55,077 nucleotides of DNA from Gammaproteobacteria bacterium (GTDB lineage Bacteria > Pseudomonadota > Gammaproteobacteria > Pseudomonadales > Azotimanducaceae). The notes beneath the pieces were generated by a model. The model ran no database searches. It had not been told where the DNA came from and was given only the letters and a program-made list of their open reading frames with translations. Shown here piece by piece: positions 29,396 through 38,184 of this stretch. The DNA is taken from assembly GCA_002704225.1 (NCBI GenBank), contig PAFU01000062.1:1-55077 (forward strand). The letters are read 5' to 3'. The position numbers were made by a program, and so were the translations under genes. Positions within the stretch are counted from its first letter, which is position 1. Each line of letters opens with the position of its first letter.

Positions 29396-29767
29396 CTAAA
29401 ATTCTGGAATTTCGTCGCTTTGATCATCCGCCGCAGGGGTCAGATCATCACTTGACGGCAAATCCGTCGCGTTTTCGCTCGCACTATTCATCACCTGAGG
29501 AATGCCCAAGTTACCGGCTTGTTCCGACCGCTCCTTGGCGGTGTAGGCGAGCCCAAAGGCAATAACGAAGAAGCCAATGGCCAACCAGGTGGTCAGACGG
29601 GTCATTGCCGTCGCGCCACCTGAACTACCAAACACGGTATTTGAGGAACCGCTACCAAAGGCTGCGCCAACATCGGCACCCTTGCCCTGCTGAATCAAAA
29701 CCAAGGTAATCAGCGCCAAGGCGTCGATCACTAACAATGACAATAAAACTGTTTCTACTGTAGACAT
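29396..29767 (-). CDS. secG: Preprotein translocase subunit SecG
   Basis: The 123-residue protein has two transmembrane segments (about residues 4-24 and 55-75) separated by the conserved loop LIQQGKGADVGAAFGSGSSNTVFGSSGG, the SecG signature (quoted segments lie at residues 23-50). SecG stabilises SecYE and stimulates SecA-driven export. The C-terminal ~45 residues are polar and acidic, longer than the minimal SecG. It lies between tpiA and tRNA-Leu, as in many gammaproteobacteria. Confidence 0.96.
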   Translation of the reverse strand: MSTVETVLLSLLVIDALALITLVLIQQGKGADVGAAFGSGSSNTVFGSSGGATAMTRLTTWLAIGFFVIAFGLAYTAKERSEQAGNLGIPQVMNSASENATDLPSSDDLTPAADDQSDEIPEF

Positions 29768-29853
29768 CTACTTATCCAATCCTTGTAATGGATACGGTTC
29801 ATTCCGAATCCTTCAGCCTTCGCGGCCTTCCTGCCTGCGGCATCTAAACCGAG

Positions 29854-30588
29854 CTAGACGTCTGCCGCGCGTATGATGGCAGCAAATTGCTCTGTGTCCA
29901 GCGATGCCCCACCAACCAACACACCCTCTATCTCATCGTGGGAAAACAATTCGGCGGCATTCTCACCATTCACACTGCCACCATATAAAATTCGTATCCC
30001 ATCCGCACGTTCCGCGCTTACTTCCCGCAGCACCCCGCGTATTTCCCTGAGCATTGCTACCGCTTCCAATGCACTAGCACTCTTGCCTGTGCCGATCGCC
30101 CATATGGGTTCGTATGCAATGGCGATTTCACCGCCAAATCGCAAGCAATCGGCCTGCGCCTCAATCTGCGCCCGAACTCTCGCCGTCGCTTTGCCGCTTT
30201 CTCTCTCAGCCAGCGACTCCCCAACGCAGATAACCGGCATCAGACCCGCGGCCAAGACCTGAAGGCCCTTGGCTGCAACCGTCGCATCGCTTTCACCATG
30301 CTCACCTCGCCGCTCAGAATGCCCGACCAGCACCGCCGTCGCGCCTAATTCCGCCACCATGGCAGCCGAGACGTCGCCCGTGTGGGCACCGTTCTCAAAC
30401 TGACTTACATCCTGCAAGCCCACGTCAAACGATCCTTCAGCGCTCTCGATCAATCGAGATACATAAACCGACGGAGGAACCACAATCACATCGACATTCG
30501 ATTTCGCTGAAAAATCAGCAAGCACCTCATCCGCCAATGCGAGACTGCCGTTCATTTTCCAATTAGCAATGACCAGACGTTTTCTCAT
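29854..30588 (-). CDS. tpiA: Triose-phosphate isomerase
   Basis: From ATG 30588 (preceded by GGGAAG) the protein has 244 residues. It interconverts dihydroxyacetone phosphate and glyceraldehyde-3-phosphate. MRKRLVIANWKMNGS contains the active-site Asn and Lys. The catalytic His lies in LVGHSERR, and the catalytic Glu in AYEPIWAIGTGKSA, which also starts flexible loop 6. ILYGGSVNGENA binds the phosphate. An open frame extends upstream to 30657, but the extra residues do not fit the family. Confidence 0.97.
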   Translation of the reverse strand: MRKRLVIANWKMNGSLALADEVLADFSAKSNVDVIVVPPSVYVSRLIESAEGSFDVGLQDVSQFENGAHTGDVSAAMVAELGATAVLVGHSERRGEHGESDATVAAKGLQVLAAGLMPVICVGESLAERESGKATARVRAQIEAQADCLRFGGEIAIAYEPIWAIGTGKSASALEAVAMLREIRGVLREVSAERADGIRILYGGSVNGENAAELFSHDEIEGVLVGGASLDTEQFAAIIRAADV

Positions 30589-30717
30589 CCGCTTCCCGCC
30601 ATCAGTGGCGCGCGATTCGGGCGCGCAATGGTATACGCTGATCCGTCGTTTTTCCAAGAATTCTTCACGCGGCTTCGTCGCCTACGACTCGACGTTTTCT
30701 GCTGATCCGCCAAAGGC

Positions 30718-32061
30718 TTAACGATTTGGCGCTATATCCAAAGGCTGCTTCACGCTCACGCTGACCGTGAACAACAGCACTAGTGCAAAAATGCACAAGA
30801 TCGGCCCAGCAGAAAACGTTCCCGTGAGGTCGTAAGCAAGACTAAACAGCAACGGACCGATCGCACTCGCAAAAACCGTGAGCGATGCGTTGAGACCACT
30901 GATTTCTCCCAAATGTTTCGCGCCGTAATGGCGGATGAATGCCAGGTTGGCGAGCATGCCCCATAGGCCGCCGCCCACCCCGAACCCTAACACCAGACTC
31001 CAGTACCCAAGCGCGTGTTGGAGAAAAATCAAACCCACAGCGCCCAAGGTAAAGCTCGCCAACATCAGCAGCAAAAAGGGTTTCAGCCGAGTGAAATCTG
31101 CCAGCGCGCTGGCACTGAGACTCGTGGCTACTGAGACCAAGGCCTGAGGAATGAAGTAGGCGAAAGCCTCTTCCCGGCTTCTACCTGCCTCGGCAAAGAT
31201 AGCGACAATATGGAACGTCACCGCAGTTCCGAACAACGCATGAATCGATAGGCCCATGGAGTACAACCAAAAGACCACATTTTTACGCACCTCTTTCAAG
31301 GTGAAATTCCGATGGGCGACTTTCTCCTCGTAGACTTCCCTTGAAGGCGCCTCATTATCTGCCAGCAAGCCGCATGACTGAGGCGAATCGCGCACCAGCA
31401 ACAAGCACACCACAGCGAACACCGGCCCGACGACCACAGCCAACCACCACAGGGCGGCGCGCCATTCCCAAACATCGATCATCACCGCCAGTAACAGCGG
31501 AGCAAGAGAAAACCCCAGAGAGACGACGACACCGCGCGCCCCTGATACCAAGCCTCTTTTACGCTCAAACCAAACCAACAGCATATTGCGGCTGGCGCTT
31601 GTCATGACGCCTTGCCCGCTGAAACGCACGCCAAAATACCCGACAACCATCAGGCAAAACGCGACACCGACCGTGTTGAAACCCATCAACTGGGTTACCG
31701 ATTGGCTCATGACGTCGACCAAGGAGATAAAGACGACCGATGCTCCCAGTAACAAGCTGGCGGACACAAGTACCAGCCGGGGGCCATACTCGTCGTAAAA
31801 ACGACCCGCGCGAGTTAAGAACAGTGCACTGGAAATCGTGCCGAGCATATAGGCAAGAGAGAGCTCCGTTCGACTCAGCCCGGTGACTTCAATAAAGGAC
31901 TCGGCGAACACGGCCATACCCATGGTTTGTCCGGGCACGCTGAACAAAAAGCCCAGGGTGGACAGCACGGCAATCACCCAGCCGTAAAAGACGGGTGTTT
32001 TGCTTGCGGGAAAGGGCCAATCGCCGCGCAGGCGACGGGCAATTCCTGAGGATCCAGTCAT
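30718..32061 (-). CDS. Major facilitator superfamily transporter
   Basis: The 447-residue protein has about twelve hydrophobic segments in the usual two sets of six, with a cytoplasmic middle loop near residues 215-235 (DNEAPSREVYEEKVAHR). The loop after TM2 reads LTRAGRFYDEYGPRL, matching the MFS motif A pattern (GxxxDxxGxR, here RFYDEYGPRL), and the second half opens with a VFWLYSMGLSIHALFGT-type helix. The overall layout resembles the oxalate/formate-antiporter or monocarboxylate branch of the MFS, but the substrate cannot be set from sequence. It lies between glmM and tpiA, which are adjacent in many relatives, so it looks like an inserted gene. Confidence 0.88.
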   Translation of the reverse strand: MTGSSGIARRLRGDWPFPASKTPVFYGWVIAVLSTLGFLFSVPGQTMGMAVFAESFIEVTGLSRTELSLAYMLGTISSALFLTRAGRFYDEYGPRLVLVSASLLLGASVVFISLVDVMSQSVTQLMGFNTVGVAFCLMVVGYFGVRFSGQGVMTSASRNMLLVWFERKRGLVSGARGVVVSLGFSLAPLLLAVMIDVWEWRAALWWLAVVVGPVFAVVCLLLVRDSPQSCGLLADNEAPSREVYEEKVAHRNFTLKEVRKNVVFWLYSMGLSIHALFGTAVTFHIVAIFAEAGRSREEAFAYFIPQALVSVATSLSASALADFTRLKPFLLLMLASFTLGAVGLIFLQHALGYWSLVLGFGVGGGLWGMLANLAFIRHYGAKHLGEISGLNASLTVFASAIGPLLFSLAYDLTGTFSAGPILCIFALVLLFTVSVSVKQPLDIAPNR

Positions 32062-32133
32062 ACAGTACCTAGATGTTTAGCCCGACCCCCGAAATGCAAA
32101 CGGTGGATCGTGGGGTATTGAGTATCGGCGACC

Positions 32134-33477
32134 CTATGAGAGTGTGATCGCCTGAGCCTGGGCCGCCAGATCTTCGGCAACTCGGGTCACCTCAGTCTCG
32201 TCTTCGCCCTCAACCATGATGCGAAGCAGCGGTTCCGTGCCTGAGGGCCGCACCAAAATACGACCGCGGTCACCCAGACTCTCTTCATGTGCAGCAATAG
32301 CGGTGACCAGATCAGTGTGTTCACACACCGCGGCTGGTGAATCGACATCTACATTGATCAGTAATTGTGGCGCCTTGGTCAGGCCCGACGCCACTTCGCT
32401 CAACTGGAGCCCGGCGTCTTGCATGGCGACCAGTACCTGCAGTCCGGCAATAATGGCATCACCAGTACTGCACAAGTCCAAGGTCAATATATGCCCGGAG
32501 GGTTCGCCCCCCAGCGTCCATTGCCGCTGGTGCAATGCCTCCATGATGTGCCGATCCCCAACCTTTGCTCTCACAAAGGGCACCGATAACTCCTGCAGTG
32601 CTCGCTCCAACCCCAAGTTCGACATCACCGTACCGACAACGCCACCCTGCAGCGTCTGTCTTGCTTGCCGACTACGCGTGATGACATACAGCAAGTGATC
32701 ACCGTCCAACAATTCGCCTTTCTCATCCACCATCACCAGGCGATCGCCGTCACCGTCGAAGGCAATACCCAGATCGGCGGCCTCTTCAATTACTCGTTGT
32801 TGCAATTGCTCCGGGTGGGTAGAGCCACAGCGCTCATTGATGTTAAAGCCATCCGGTTCCACAGACATCGTGACGACCTCGGCACCGAGTTCGGCAAATA
32901 CCCGTGGCCCAGTTTGGTATGTCGCGCCATGCGCGCAATCCAGCACGATTTTAATGCCGCGCAAACTGAAATCTCGAGGCACGGAATTTTTGCAGAACTC
33001 CACGTATCGGCCGGGGGCGTCATTGATTCTTGAGGCTCGGCCTAAACTGGCGGAATCCTCGCAAACCATTGGCTGACCAATCATCGCTTCGATTTTCTGC
33101 TCCAACTCGTCGCCCAACTTATTACCCTTGCCATCAAAAAGCTTGATGCCGTTGTCGTAGTAAGGGTTATGCGAAGCGCTGATGACGACGCCCGCGTCGG
33201 CATTCAGTGCTCGGGTCAGGTATGCGATAGCCGGCGTGGGTATGGGTCCAAGCAAACTGACGTCTGCGCCGGCAGAAACAAAGCCGGACTGCAGCACTGA
33301 CTCCAACATATAGCCAGAGATCCGAGTGTCCTTGCCGATGAGAATGTGCGGTCGGCGACCTTCTTGGGTGAAAACCTTACCAATTGCCCAACTGAGTCGA
33401 AGACAGAATTCTGGCGTGATTTGGTTCTTTCCGACGAGACCGCGAATGCCGTCTGTACCAAAGTGCTTTTGCCCCAT
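32134..33477 (-). CDS. glmM: Phosphoglucosamine mutase
   Basis: From ATG 33477 (with AAAGGCGGAG upstream) the protein has 447 residues, against 445 in E. coli. It converts glucosamine-6-phosphate to glucosamine-1-phosphate for peptidoglycan and LPS. The N-terminus HFGTDGIRG is diagnostic. The phosphorylated serine is in VISASHNPYYDNGIK (about residue 102). The metal loop is DGDGDRLVMVD, and the sugar loop GGEPSGHI is present. RPSGTEPLLRIMVEG binds phosphate at the C-terminus. An upstream extension to 33600 is open but not family-like. Confidence 0.97.
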   Translation of the reverse strand: MGQKHFGTDGIRGLVGKNQITPEFCLRLSWAIGKVFTQEGRRPHILIGKDTRISGYMLESVLQSGFVSAGADVSLLGPIPTPAIAYLTRALNADAGVVISASHNPYYDNGIKLFDGKGNKLGDELEQKIEAMIGQPMVCEDSASLGRASRINDAPGRYVEFCKNSVPRDFSLRGIKIVLDCAHGATYQTGPRVFAELGAEVVTMSVEPDGFNINERCGSTHPEQLQQRVIEEAADLGIAFDGDGDRLVMVDEKGELLDGDHLLYVITRSRQARQTLQGGVVGTVMSNLGLERALQELSVPFVRAKVGDRHIMEALHQRQWTLGGEPSGHILTLDLCSTGDAIIAGLQVLVAMQDAGLQLSEVASGLTKAPQLLINVDVDSPAAVCEHTDLVTAIAAHEESLGDRGRILVRPSGTEPLLRIMVEGEDETEVTRVAEDLAAQAQAITLS

Positions 33478-33606
33478 GTCTCCGCCTTTGTTGTACCGGA
33501 TTTTCCCAACCCGTCGGTTAAACGCGAATCGAGCCCCGGTGGATTGTTCTTGAAGGTGAGAAAGGATGACAGCGGGCCCTCGATAAAGCCAGCAAACCAA
33601 AAAACA

Positions 33607-34521
33607 TCATTTCCCGGACGCGTATTCCGAGCCGTATGCCTCGAGGATGCGAAGCACATCAGCACTCTCTTGCAGATCGTGCACTCGAACCAGATCCGCT
33701 CCATTTTGGACCGCCAGCATAAGTGCTGCCAGGCTACCGGACATGCGAGCATCCACAGGCTGCCCCGTAATCAAGCCGATCATCGACTTACGCGATAGGC
33801 CGACCAGCAGGGGACAGGTCCCTACCCGGGTGGCTGGAAGATTCCGCAGCAGTGCCAAATTGTGTTGCAGCGATTTGCCAAAACCAAACCCTGGATCTAC
33901 CAGAAGTCTGTCAGCATCGATGCCTGCGTTCTGACACAGCTCGAAACGCTCGGTCAGATAACCCGATACCTCAGCAACCACGTCTGTATACGTCGGGGCT
34001 GTCTGCATGGTCTGGGGAGAACCCTGCATATGCATCAGTGCATAAGCCACCTCTGAGTCTGCCACCGCTGTTACCACATCCGCGTCACGACCTGCCGTAA
34101 TGTCATTGATCATGCCCGCGCCATGTCGAATGGCAGCCCGCACAGTTTCGGCGTGGTAGGTATCGACAGACAACACCACATCCAAATCGGACAGGGCTTC
34201 GAGGACCGGCAAAACACGTCGCTGCTCTTCTTGGCTACTCACCGCATCGGCCCCAGGGCGACTGCTCTCGCCGCCAATGTCCAGAATTGCCGCGCCTGCT
34301 GCAACCATGCCGGAAGCCTGGGCTCGCACTGCATCCAAACGAACGGCCTCACCATCAAATAACCTACCGCCATCCGAAAATGAGTCGGGTGTGATGTTGA
34401 GAACGCCCATGAGCTGGGGTTTTGAAAAAGACACGACCTGCGCGCCGCAGCGCAAGTCGTGAGTCCTAGGCGGTGAGTGAAAAGCCTGACTTGGCTTAGG
34501 TTTCTTCGGCTGGTCCACCAA
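33607..34521 (-). CDS. folP: Dihydropteroate synthase
   Basis: The enzyme condenses p-aminobenzoate with pterin pyrophosphate in folate synthesis and is the sulfonamide target. The diagnostic N-terminal motif is [16 protein letters not shown], followed by [16 protein letters not shown] (second signature), [20 protein letters not shown] and [22 protein letters not shown] and the C-terminal VRVHDL complete the TIM barrel. The open frame gives 304 residues from a TTG at 34521 that overlaps ftsH by 26 bases. The true start may be one of the internal GTG/TTG codons, because family members have only about 15-20 residues before the first motif. Confidence 0.95.
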   Translation of the reverse strand: MVDQPKKPKPSQAFHSPPRTHDLRCGAQVVSFSKPQLMGVLNITPDSFSDGGRLFDGEAVRLDAVRAQASGMVAAGAAILDIGGESSRPGADAVSSQEEQRRVLPVLEALSDLDVVLSVDTYHAETVRAAIRHGAGMINDITAGRDADVVTAVADSEVAYALMHMQGSPQTMQTAPTYTDVVAEVSGYLTERFELCQNAGIDADRLLVDPGFGFGKSLQHNLALLRNLPATRVGTCPLLVGLSRKSMIGLITGQPVDARMSGSLAALMLAVQNGADLVRVHDLQESADVLRILEAYGSEYASGK

Positions 34522-36397
34522 TCGGCGACCCCTGCTCTGTATCCGTTTTACCGCGGCCTGAATTGGACGGTGGTTCGGTGGGATGGCGGGGCTTACCGCC
34601 GGCCATGATGTCGTCCAACTGATCGGCTGACAATGTCTCGAACTCCATCAACGCATCGGCCATCGTGTGCAACTTGTCGATGTTGTCCGTCAACAACGTT
34701 TTCGCCTCTGCATAACAATCATCGACGATCTTTCGCACTTCCGTGTCGATCGCGAACGCCGTTTCCGGGGAGTGGGCTTTTGGCTTCGCCCCGGCAGACA
34801 TGCCCAAGAACACTTCGCCATCGTCCTCGTCGTACATGAGAGGCCCAAGCTTCTCGGACAGCCCCCACTTAGTGACCATGCTTCTGGCCAACTGTGTGGC
34901 GCGCTCAATATCGTTCGACGCACCCGTGGTGACATGGTCGCTTCCGAGGGTGATCTCTTCCGCAATACGGCCACCGAACAAACTGGAGATTTGGGAGCGT
35001 ATGCCCTGCGCACTCATGCTGTAGCGATCTTCTTCCGGCAGGAACATGGTCACGCCCAAGGCGCGCCCACGGGGAATAATCGTCACTTTGTATACCGGGT
35101 CGTGGTCCGGCATGAGCCTACCGACGATGGCATGGCCCGCTTCGTGATAGGCCGTATTGAGCTTCTCTTTTTCCGACATCACCATGGACTTGCGCTCGGC
35201 ACCCATCATGATTTTATCTTTCGCTTTGTCGAACTCTTCCATGCTGACCAAGCGCTTGCCGCCTCGAGCGGCAAAGAGCGCCGCCTCGTTGACTAGGTTT
35301 GCGAGATCCGCACCAGAAAAGCCTGGCGTACCCCGAGCGATGATGCTCGCGTCTACGTCGTCTGCCACAGGCACCTTCCGCATATGCACCTTGGTGATTT
35401 GCTCCCGCCCGCGGATGTCCGGCAAGCCGACGACGACCTGACGGTCGAATCGCCCTGGTCGGAGCAAAGCGGGGTCAAGCACGTCCGGACGGTTGGTCGC
35501 CGCAATGACGATGATACCGTCATTGCCTTCGAACCCATCCATTTCCACCAACAGTTGATTGAGAGTCTGTTCGCGCTCATCGTGTCCCCCGCCCAAGCCG
35601 GCCCCACGATGACGGCCCACCGCATCGATTTCGTCGATAAAGATAATGCACGGGGCCTGCTTCTTCGCCTGCTCGAACATATCGCGCACCCGAGACGCGC
35701 CGACACCCACAAACATTTCGACGAAGTCTGAACCAGAGATCGAGAAAAAGGGCACCTTGGCTTCACCGGCAATGGCTTTTGCCAGCAGAGTTTTACCCGT
35801 GCCGGGTTGACCGACCATCAGTACCCCGCGGGGAATATGACCGCCCAATCGCTGAAACTTGCCCGGGTCGCGCAGAAACTCGACCAACTCTTGAACGTCT
35901 TCCTTGGCTTCGTCGACGCCTGCCACATCGGCAAAGGTCGTTTGAATTTGGTCTTCGGACAGCAATTTGGCCTTACTTCGACCAAATGACATGGGGCCTC
36001 CACGGCCACTACCACCACCCTGCATCTGCCGCATGAAGAACATGGCCACCGCGAGAATTATCAGAATGGGGAAACTGGCTAATAACAGCTGAGTCCAAAC
36101 GCTTTGGCCTTCTTCCTCGACAAACTGGAACTCGATTCCACGCTCGCGCAGCTCGCTGACAAGACCCGGGTCGTTATCGAAACCGGTCACGGTATAACGC
36201 CCGCCAGAGCGGTCTGTCGCATAAATGCGATTGCCTTGAATGGTGACTTCGTCCACCTGACCATTTTCAACCGAGCTCAGAAACTCCGAGTATTTCACCG
36301 GCGGATTCTGGGAATCTACGTTGAAGTTACTGAACACGGTCAGCAATACCGCCAAAATGACCAACCAAAGAACTACATTTTTACCCATATCAGACAC
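34496..36397 (-). CDS. ftsH: ATP-dependent zinc metalloprotease FtsH
   Basis: The start is taken as GTG 36397, with GAGG eight bases upstream; ATG 36388 is the alternative. The product (about 633 residues) is an inner-membrane hexameric protease that degrades sigma-32, LpxC and damaged membrane proteins. It has two transmembrane segments (about residues 5-23 and 100-122) around a periplasmic domain. The AAA+ domain shows VGQPGTGKT (Walker A), FIDEIDAVG (Walker B) and the second region of homology [21 protein letters not shown]. The zinc site HEAGH lies near residue 415. The C-terminal tail is polar and probably disordered. It sits between rlmE and folP as in Pseudomonas and E. coli. Confidence 0.97.
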   Translation of the reverse strand: MSDMGKNVVLWLVILAVLLTVFSNFNVDSQNPPVKYSEFLSSVENGQVDEVTIQGNRIYATDRSGGRYTVTGFDNDPGLVSELRERGIEFQFVEEEGQSVWTQLLLASFPILIILAVAMFFMRQMQGGGSGRGGPMSFGRSKAKLLSEDQIQTTFADVAGVDEAKEDVQELVEFLRDPGKFQRLGGHIPRGVLMVGQPGTGKTLLAKAIAGEAKVPFFSISGSDFVEMFVGVGASRVRDMFEQAKKQAPCIIFIDEIDAVGRHRGAGLGGGHDEREQTLNQLLVEMDGFEGNDGIIVIAATNRPDVLDPALLRPGRFDRQVVVGLPDIRGREQITKVHMRKVPVADDVDASIIARGTPGFSGADLANLVNEAALFAARGGKRLVSMEEFDKAKDKIMMGAERKSMVMSEKEKLNTAYHEAGHAIVGRLMPDHDPVYKVTIIPRGRALGVTMFLPEEDRYSMSAQGIRSQISSLFGGRIAEEITLGSDHVTTGASNDIERATQLARSMVTKWGLSEKLGPLMYDEDDGEVFLGMSAGAKPKAHSPETAFAIDTEVRKIVDDCYAEAKTLLTDNIDKLHTMADALMEFETLSADQLDDIMAGGKPRHPTEPPSNSGRGKTDTEQGSPIGGPAEET

Positions 36398-36631
36398 CGG
36401 GTTTTCCTCACGTTGTTTACGTTGGCGCTTCGTTTTTCCGACATCCACGCCGCCTTACGTGGACGTTACATATAAATCCGTTCGGGACTGAGTCCACCGC
36501 ATTTTTCTAGCACTCACCATACCTCAGCAAGGCGCATGCTGCTGTGTACGCTTCTGAGCCCAGACTACACGACATTTTCACGTGCCAGAGTGATGAAGAA
36601 CGCAACTTTCTGACTATTTCCTGTTCAAAAA

Positions 36632-37252
36632 CTAAACATGGAAGCCTTGAGCTACGACAAACACTTCTCTCGACTCGGACCGGGACGCTTTTGGCTTGGT
36701 CACATGCACCTTGGCATAGTGTTTCCGGAGCGCCGTCACCCAGTCGTCCAACCCTTCGCCTTGAAAGGCCTTGATCGTCATCGCGCCATTGCGCTTCAAC
36801 CAACGTTGGCAGCTTTCAAGGGTCACGTCCGCTAAATCCATGGCTCGCGCCTGATCTACTGTGCGTATGCCTGAAATGTTGGGGGCCATGTCAGATAAAA
36901 CAAGGTCCAATTGCTGGCCGTCCAATATTGTCGATATTTCTTTATTTACGGCTTCGTCCCCAGCAAGGCCCTCGATCACCTGGGTATCCTGGCCACTGGT
37001 AATCGGTAACGGGTCCACGGCAATCAATAAACCACCCTGGAGCTTACCCTCTAGGTAATGGGTCCAGCCGCCTGGAGCGGCCCCTAGCTCTAACACGCGC
37101 TGTTTGGGCTTGACGATGCGGAAGCGCTGATCAATCTGTTCGAGCTTGAAATGCGCCCGGGAAATCTGCCCCCCGCCTTGAGCCTGACGCACAAAATAGT
37201 CTTTGCGCTGACGCTGTAACCATCGGTCACTGGATTTGCTGCGTTTGGCCAT
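36632..37252 (-). CDS. rlmE: 23S rRNA (uridine(2552)-2'-O)-methyltransferase RlmE
   Basis: From ATG 37252 the protein has 206 residues (E. coli 209). It methylates U2552 in the A-loop of 23S rRNA during 50S assembly. The SAM-binding motif is VLELGAAPGGWTHYL. The K-D-K-E catalytic tetrad is intact: Lys in AHFKLEQID, Asp in LSDMAPNISG, Lys in MTIKAFQGEG and Glu in SRSESREVFVV. It is divergent from yhbY and upstream of ftsH, a pairing conserved in gammaproteobacteria. The gap to ftsH is 234 bases, so ftsH may have its own promoter. Confidence 0.97.
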   Translation of the reverse strand: MAKRSKSSDRWLQRQRKDYFVRQAQGGGQISRAHFKLEQIDQRFRIVKPKQRVLELGAAPGGWTHYLEGKLQGGLLIAVDPLPITSGQDTQVIEGLAGDEAVNKEISTILDGQQLDLVLSDMAPNISGIRTVDQARAMDLADVTLESCQRWLKRNGAMTIKAFQGEGLDDWVTALRKHYAKVHVTKPKASRSESREVFVVAQGFHV

Positions 37253-37325
37253 TCTGGAGACACCAATTACCCATTTCAAAAAACGTTGCTAGCAGTTTAG
37301 TGGCTGCTCGCTATAGGATACCCCA

Positions 37326-37658
37326 ATGCAGACCAATACTTTGAATACCCAGAAAAAGAAGTCGCTCCGCGGCGTAGCCCATCACCTTGACCCTGTCGTT
37401 GCCGTTAGCGAACGCGGCTTAAGTCAAGGCATCGTCGACGAGACCGAGCGAGCGCTGAGGGACCACGAGTTGATTAAGGTCAAAGTGTTTGGCATCGACC
37501 GCGCCAGTCGTGATGAGATTGCATCCGAGCTAGCGGAAAAAACATCCGCCACGGTGCTACAGAAAATCGGCAAAGTGGCCGTACTTTACCGACACAACCC
37601 AAAAGCTAACCCGAAGCTTTCCAATGTGGCTAGATATCTCGAGCACTCGGGCTCTTGA
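37326..37658 (+). CDS. yhbY: YhbY-type CRM-domain RNA-binding protein
   Basis: The 110-residue protein carries a CRM (IF3-C-like) fold. LRGVAHHLDPVVAVSERGLSQGI is the first half, and LIKVKVFGIDRASRDEI followed by VLQKIGKVAVLYRHNPKANPKL contains the conserved GxxG-like GKVAVLYR segment. YhbY associates with pre-50S particles. It is divergent from rlmE, which also acts on the 50S subunit, and converges with greA. Confidence 0.95.
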   Translation: MQTNTLNTQKKKSLRGVAHHLDPVVAVSERGLSQGIVDETERALRDHELIKVKVFGIDRASRDEIASELAEKTSATVLQKIGKVAVLYRHNPKANPKLSNVARYLEHSGS

Positions 37659-37706
37659 TTTAGTCTAACCGACACCGCGTGTGGGCACGGCCTGTTTCAG
37701 ACCGAG

Positions 37707-38180
37707 CTAGATCAACTCGACCGCTGACACTTCGTATTCCCGATCGCCACCTGGTGTGGAAACGGTGACGACGTCGTCCTCCATCTTGCCTATCAAGGCG
37801 CGAGCAAATGGCGACATCACGGAAAGTTTGTTTTGTTTCAGGTCGGCTTCGTCTTCCCCAACAATGTGGTAACGGATCGTTTCATCGGTATTGCAATCAA
37901 TCAGCGTCACCGTCGATCCAAAAATCACTTTGCCAGTCGCTTCTATTTTCGTCACATCGATGATCTGGGCATCCGCCAATCGAGCCTCAATTTCTTGGGC
38001 ACGACCCTCATTGAAACTTTGCTGCTCACGCGCCGCGTGATATTCCGCATTCTCCTTCAAATCCCCATGCGCTCGAGCTTCAGCTATGGCCTCTGCAATT
38101 TCTTGGCGCAGTGCGCCCTTACGATGGGCGAGTTCCTCCCGCAGGCTCTCTGCGCCTTTAACGGTCATCGGATTAGGCAT
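37707..38180 (-). CDS. greA: Transcription elongation factor GreA
   Basis: The 157-residue factor has an N-terminal coiled coil with the acidic tip ([18 protein letters not shown], the family signature with the catalytic Asp and Glu) and a C-terminal FKBP-like domain ([18 protein letters not shown]). It rescues backtracked RNA polymerase by stimulating transcript cleavage. It starts four bases after the carB stop, so it is co-transcribed with carAB, as in Pseudomonas. The acidic DL/EN motif distinguishes it from GreB. Confidence 0.97.
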   Translation of the reverse strand: MPNPMTVKGAESLREELAHRKGALRQEIAEAIAEARAHGDLKENAEYHAAREQQSFNEGRAQEIEARLADAQIIDVTKIEATGKVIFGSTVTLIDCNTDETIRYHIVGEDEADLKQNKLSVMSPFARALIGKMEDDVVTVSTPGGDREYEVSAVELI

Positions 38181-38184
38181 AGAA

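Noticed and set aside
36507..36515. Half of a CIRCE operator (CTAGCACTC) upstream of ftsH
   Set aside because: Only one half-site matches; the segment nine bases away matches CIRCE at about two of nine positions, so it is probably chance.
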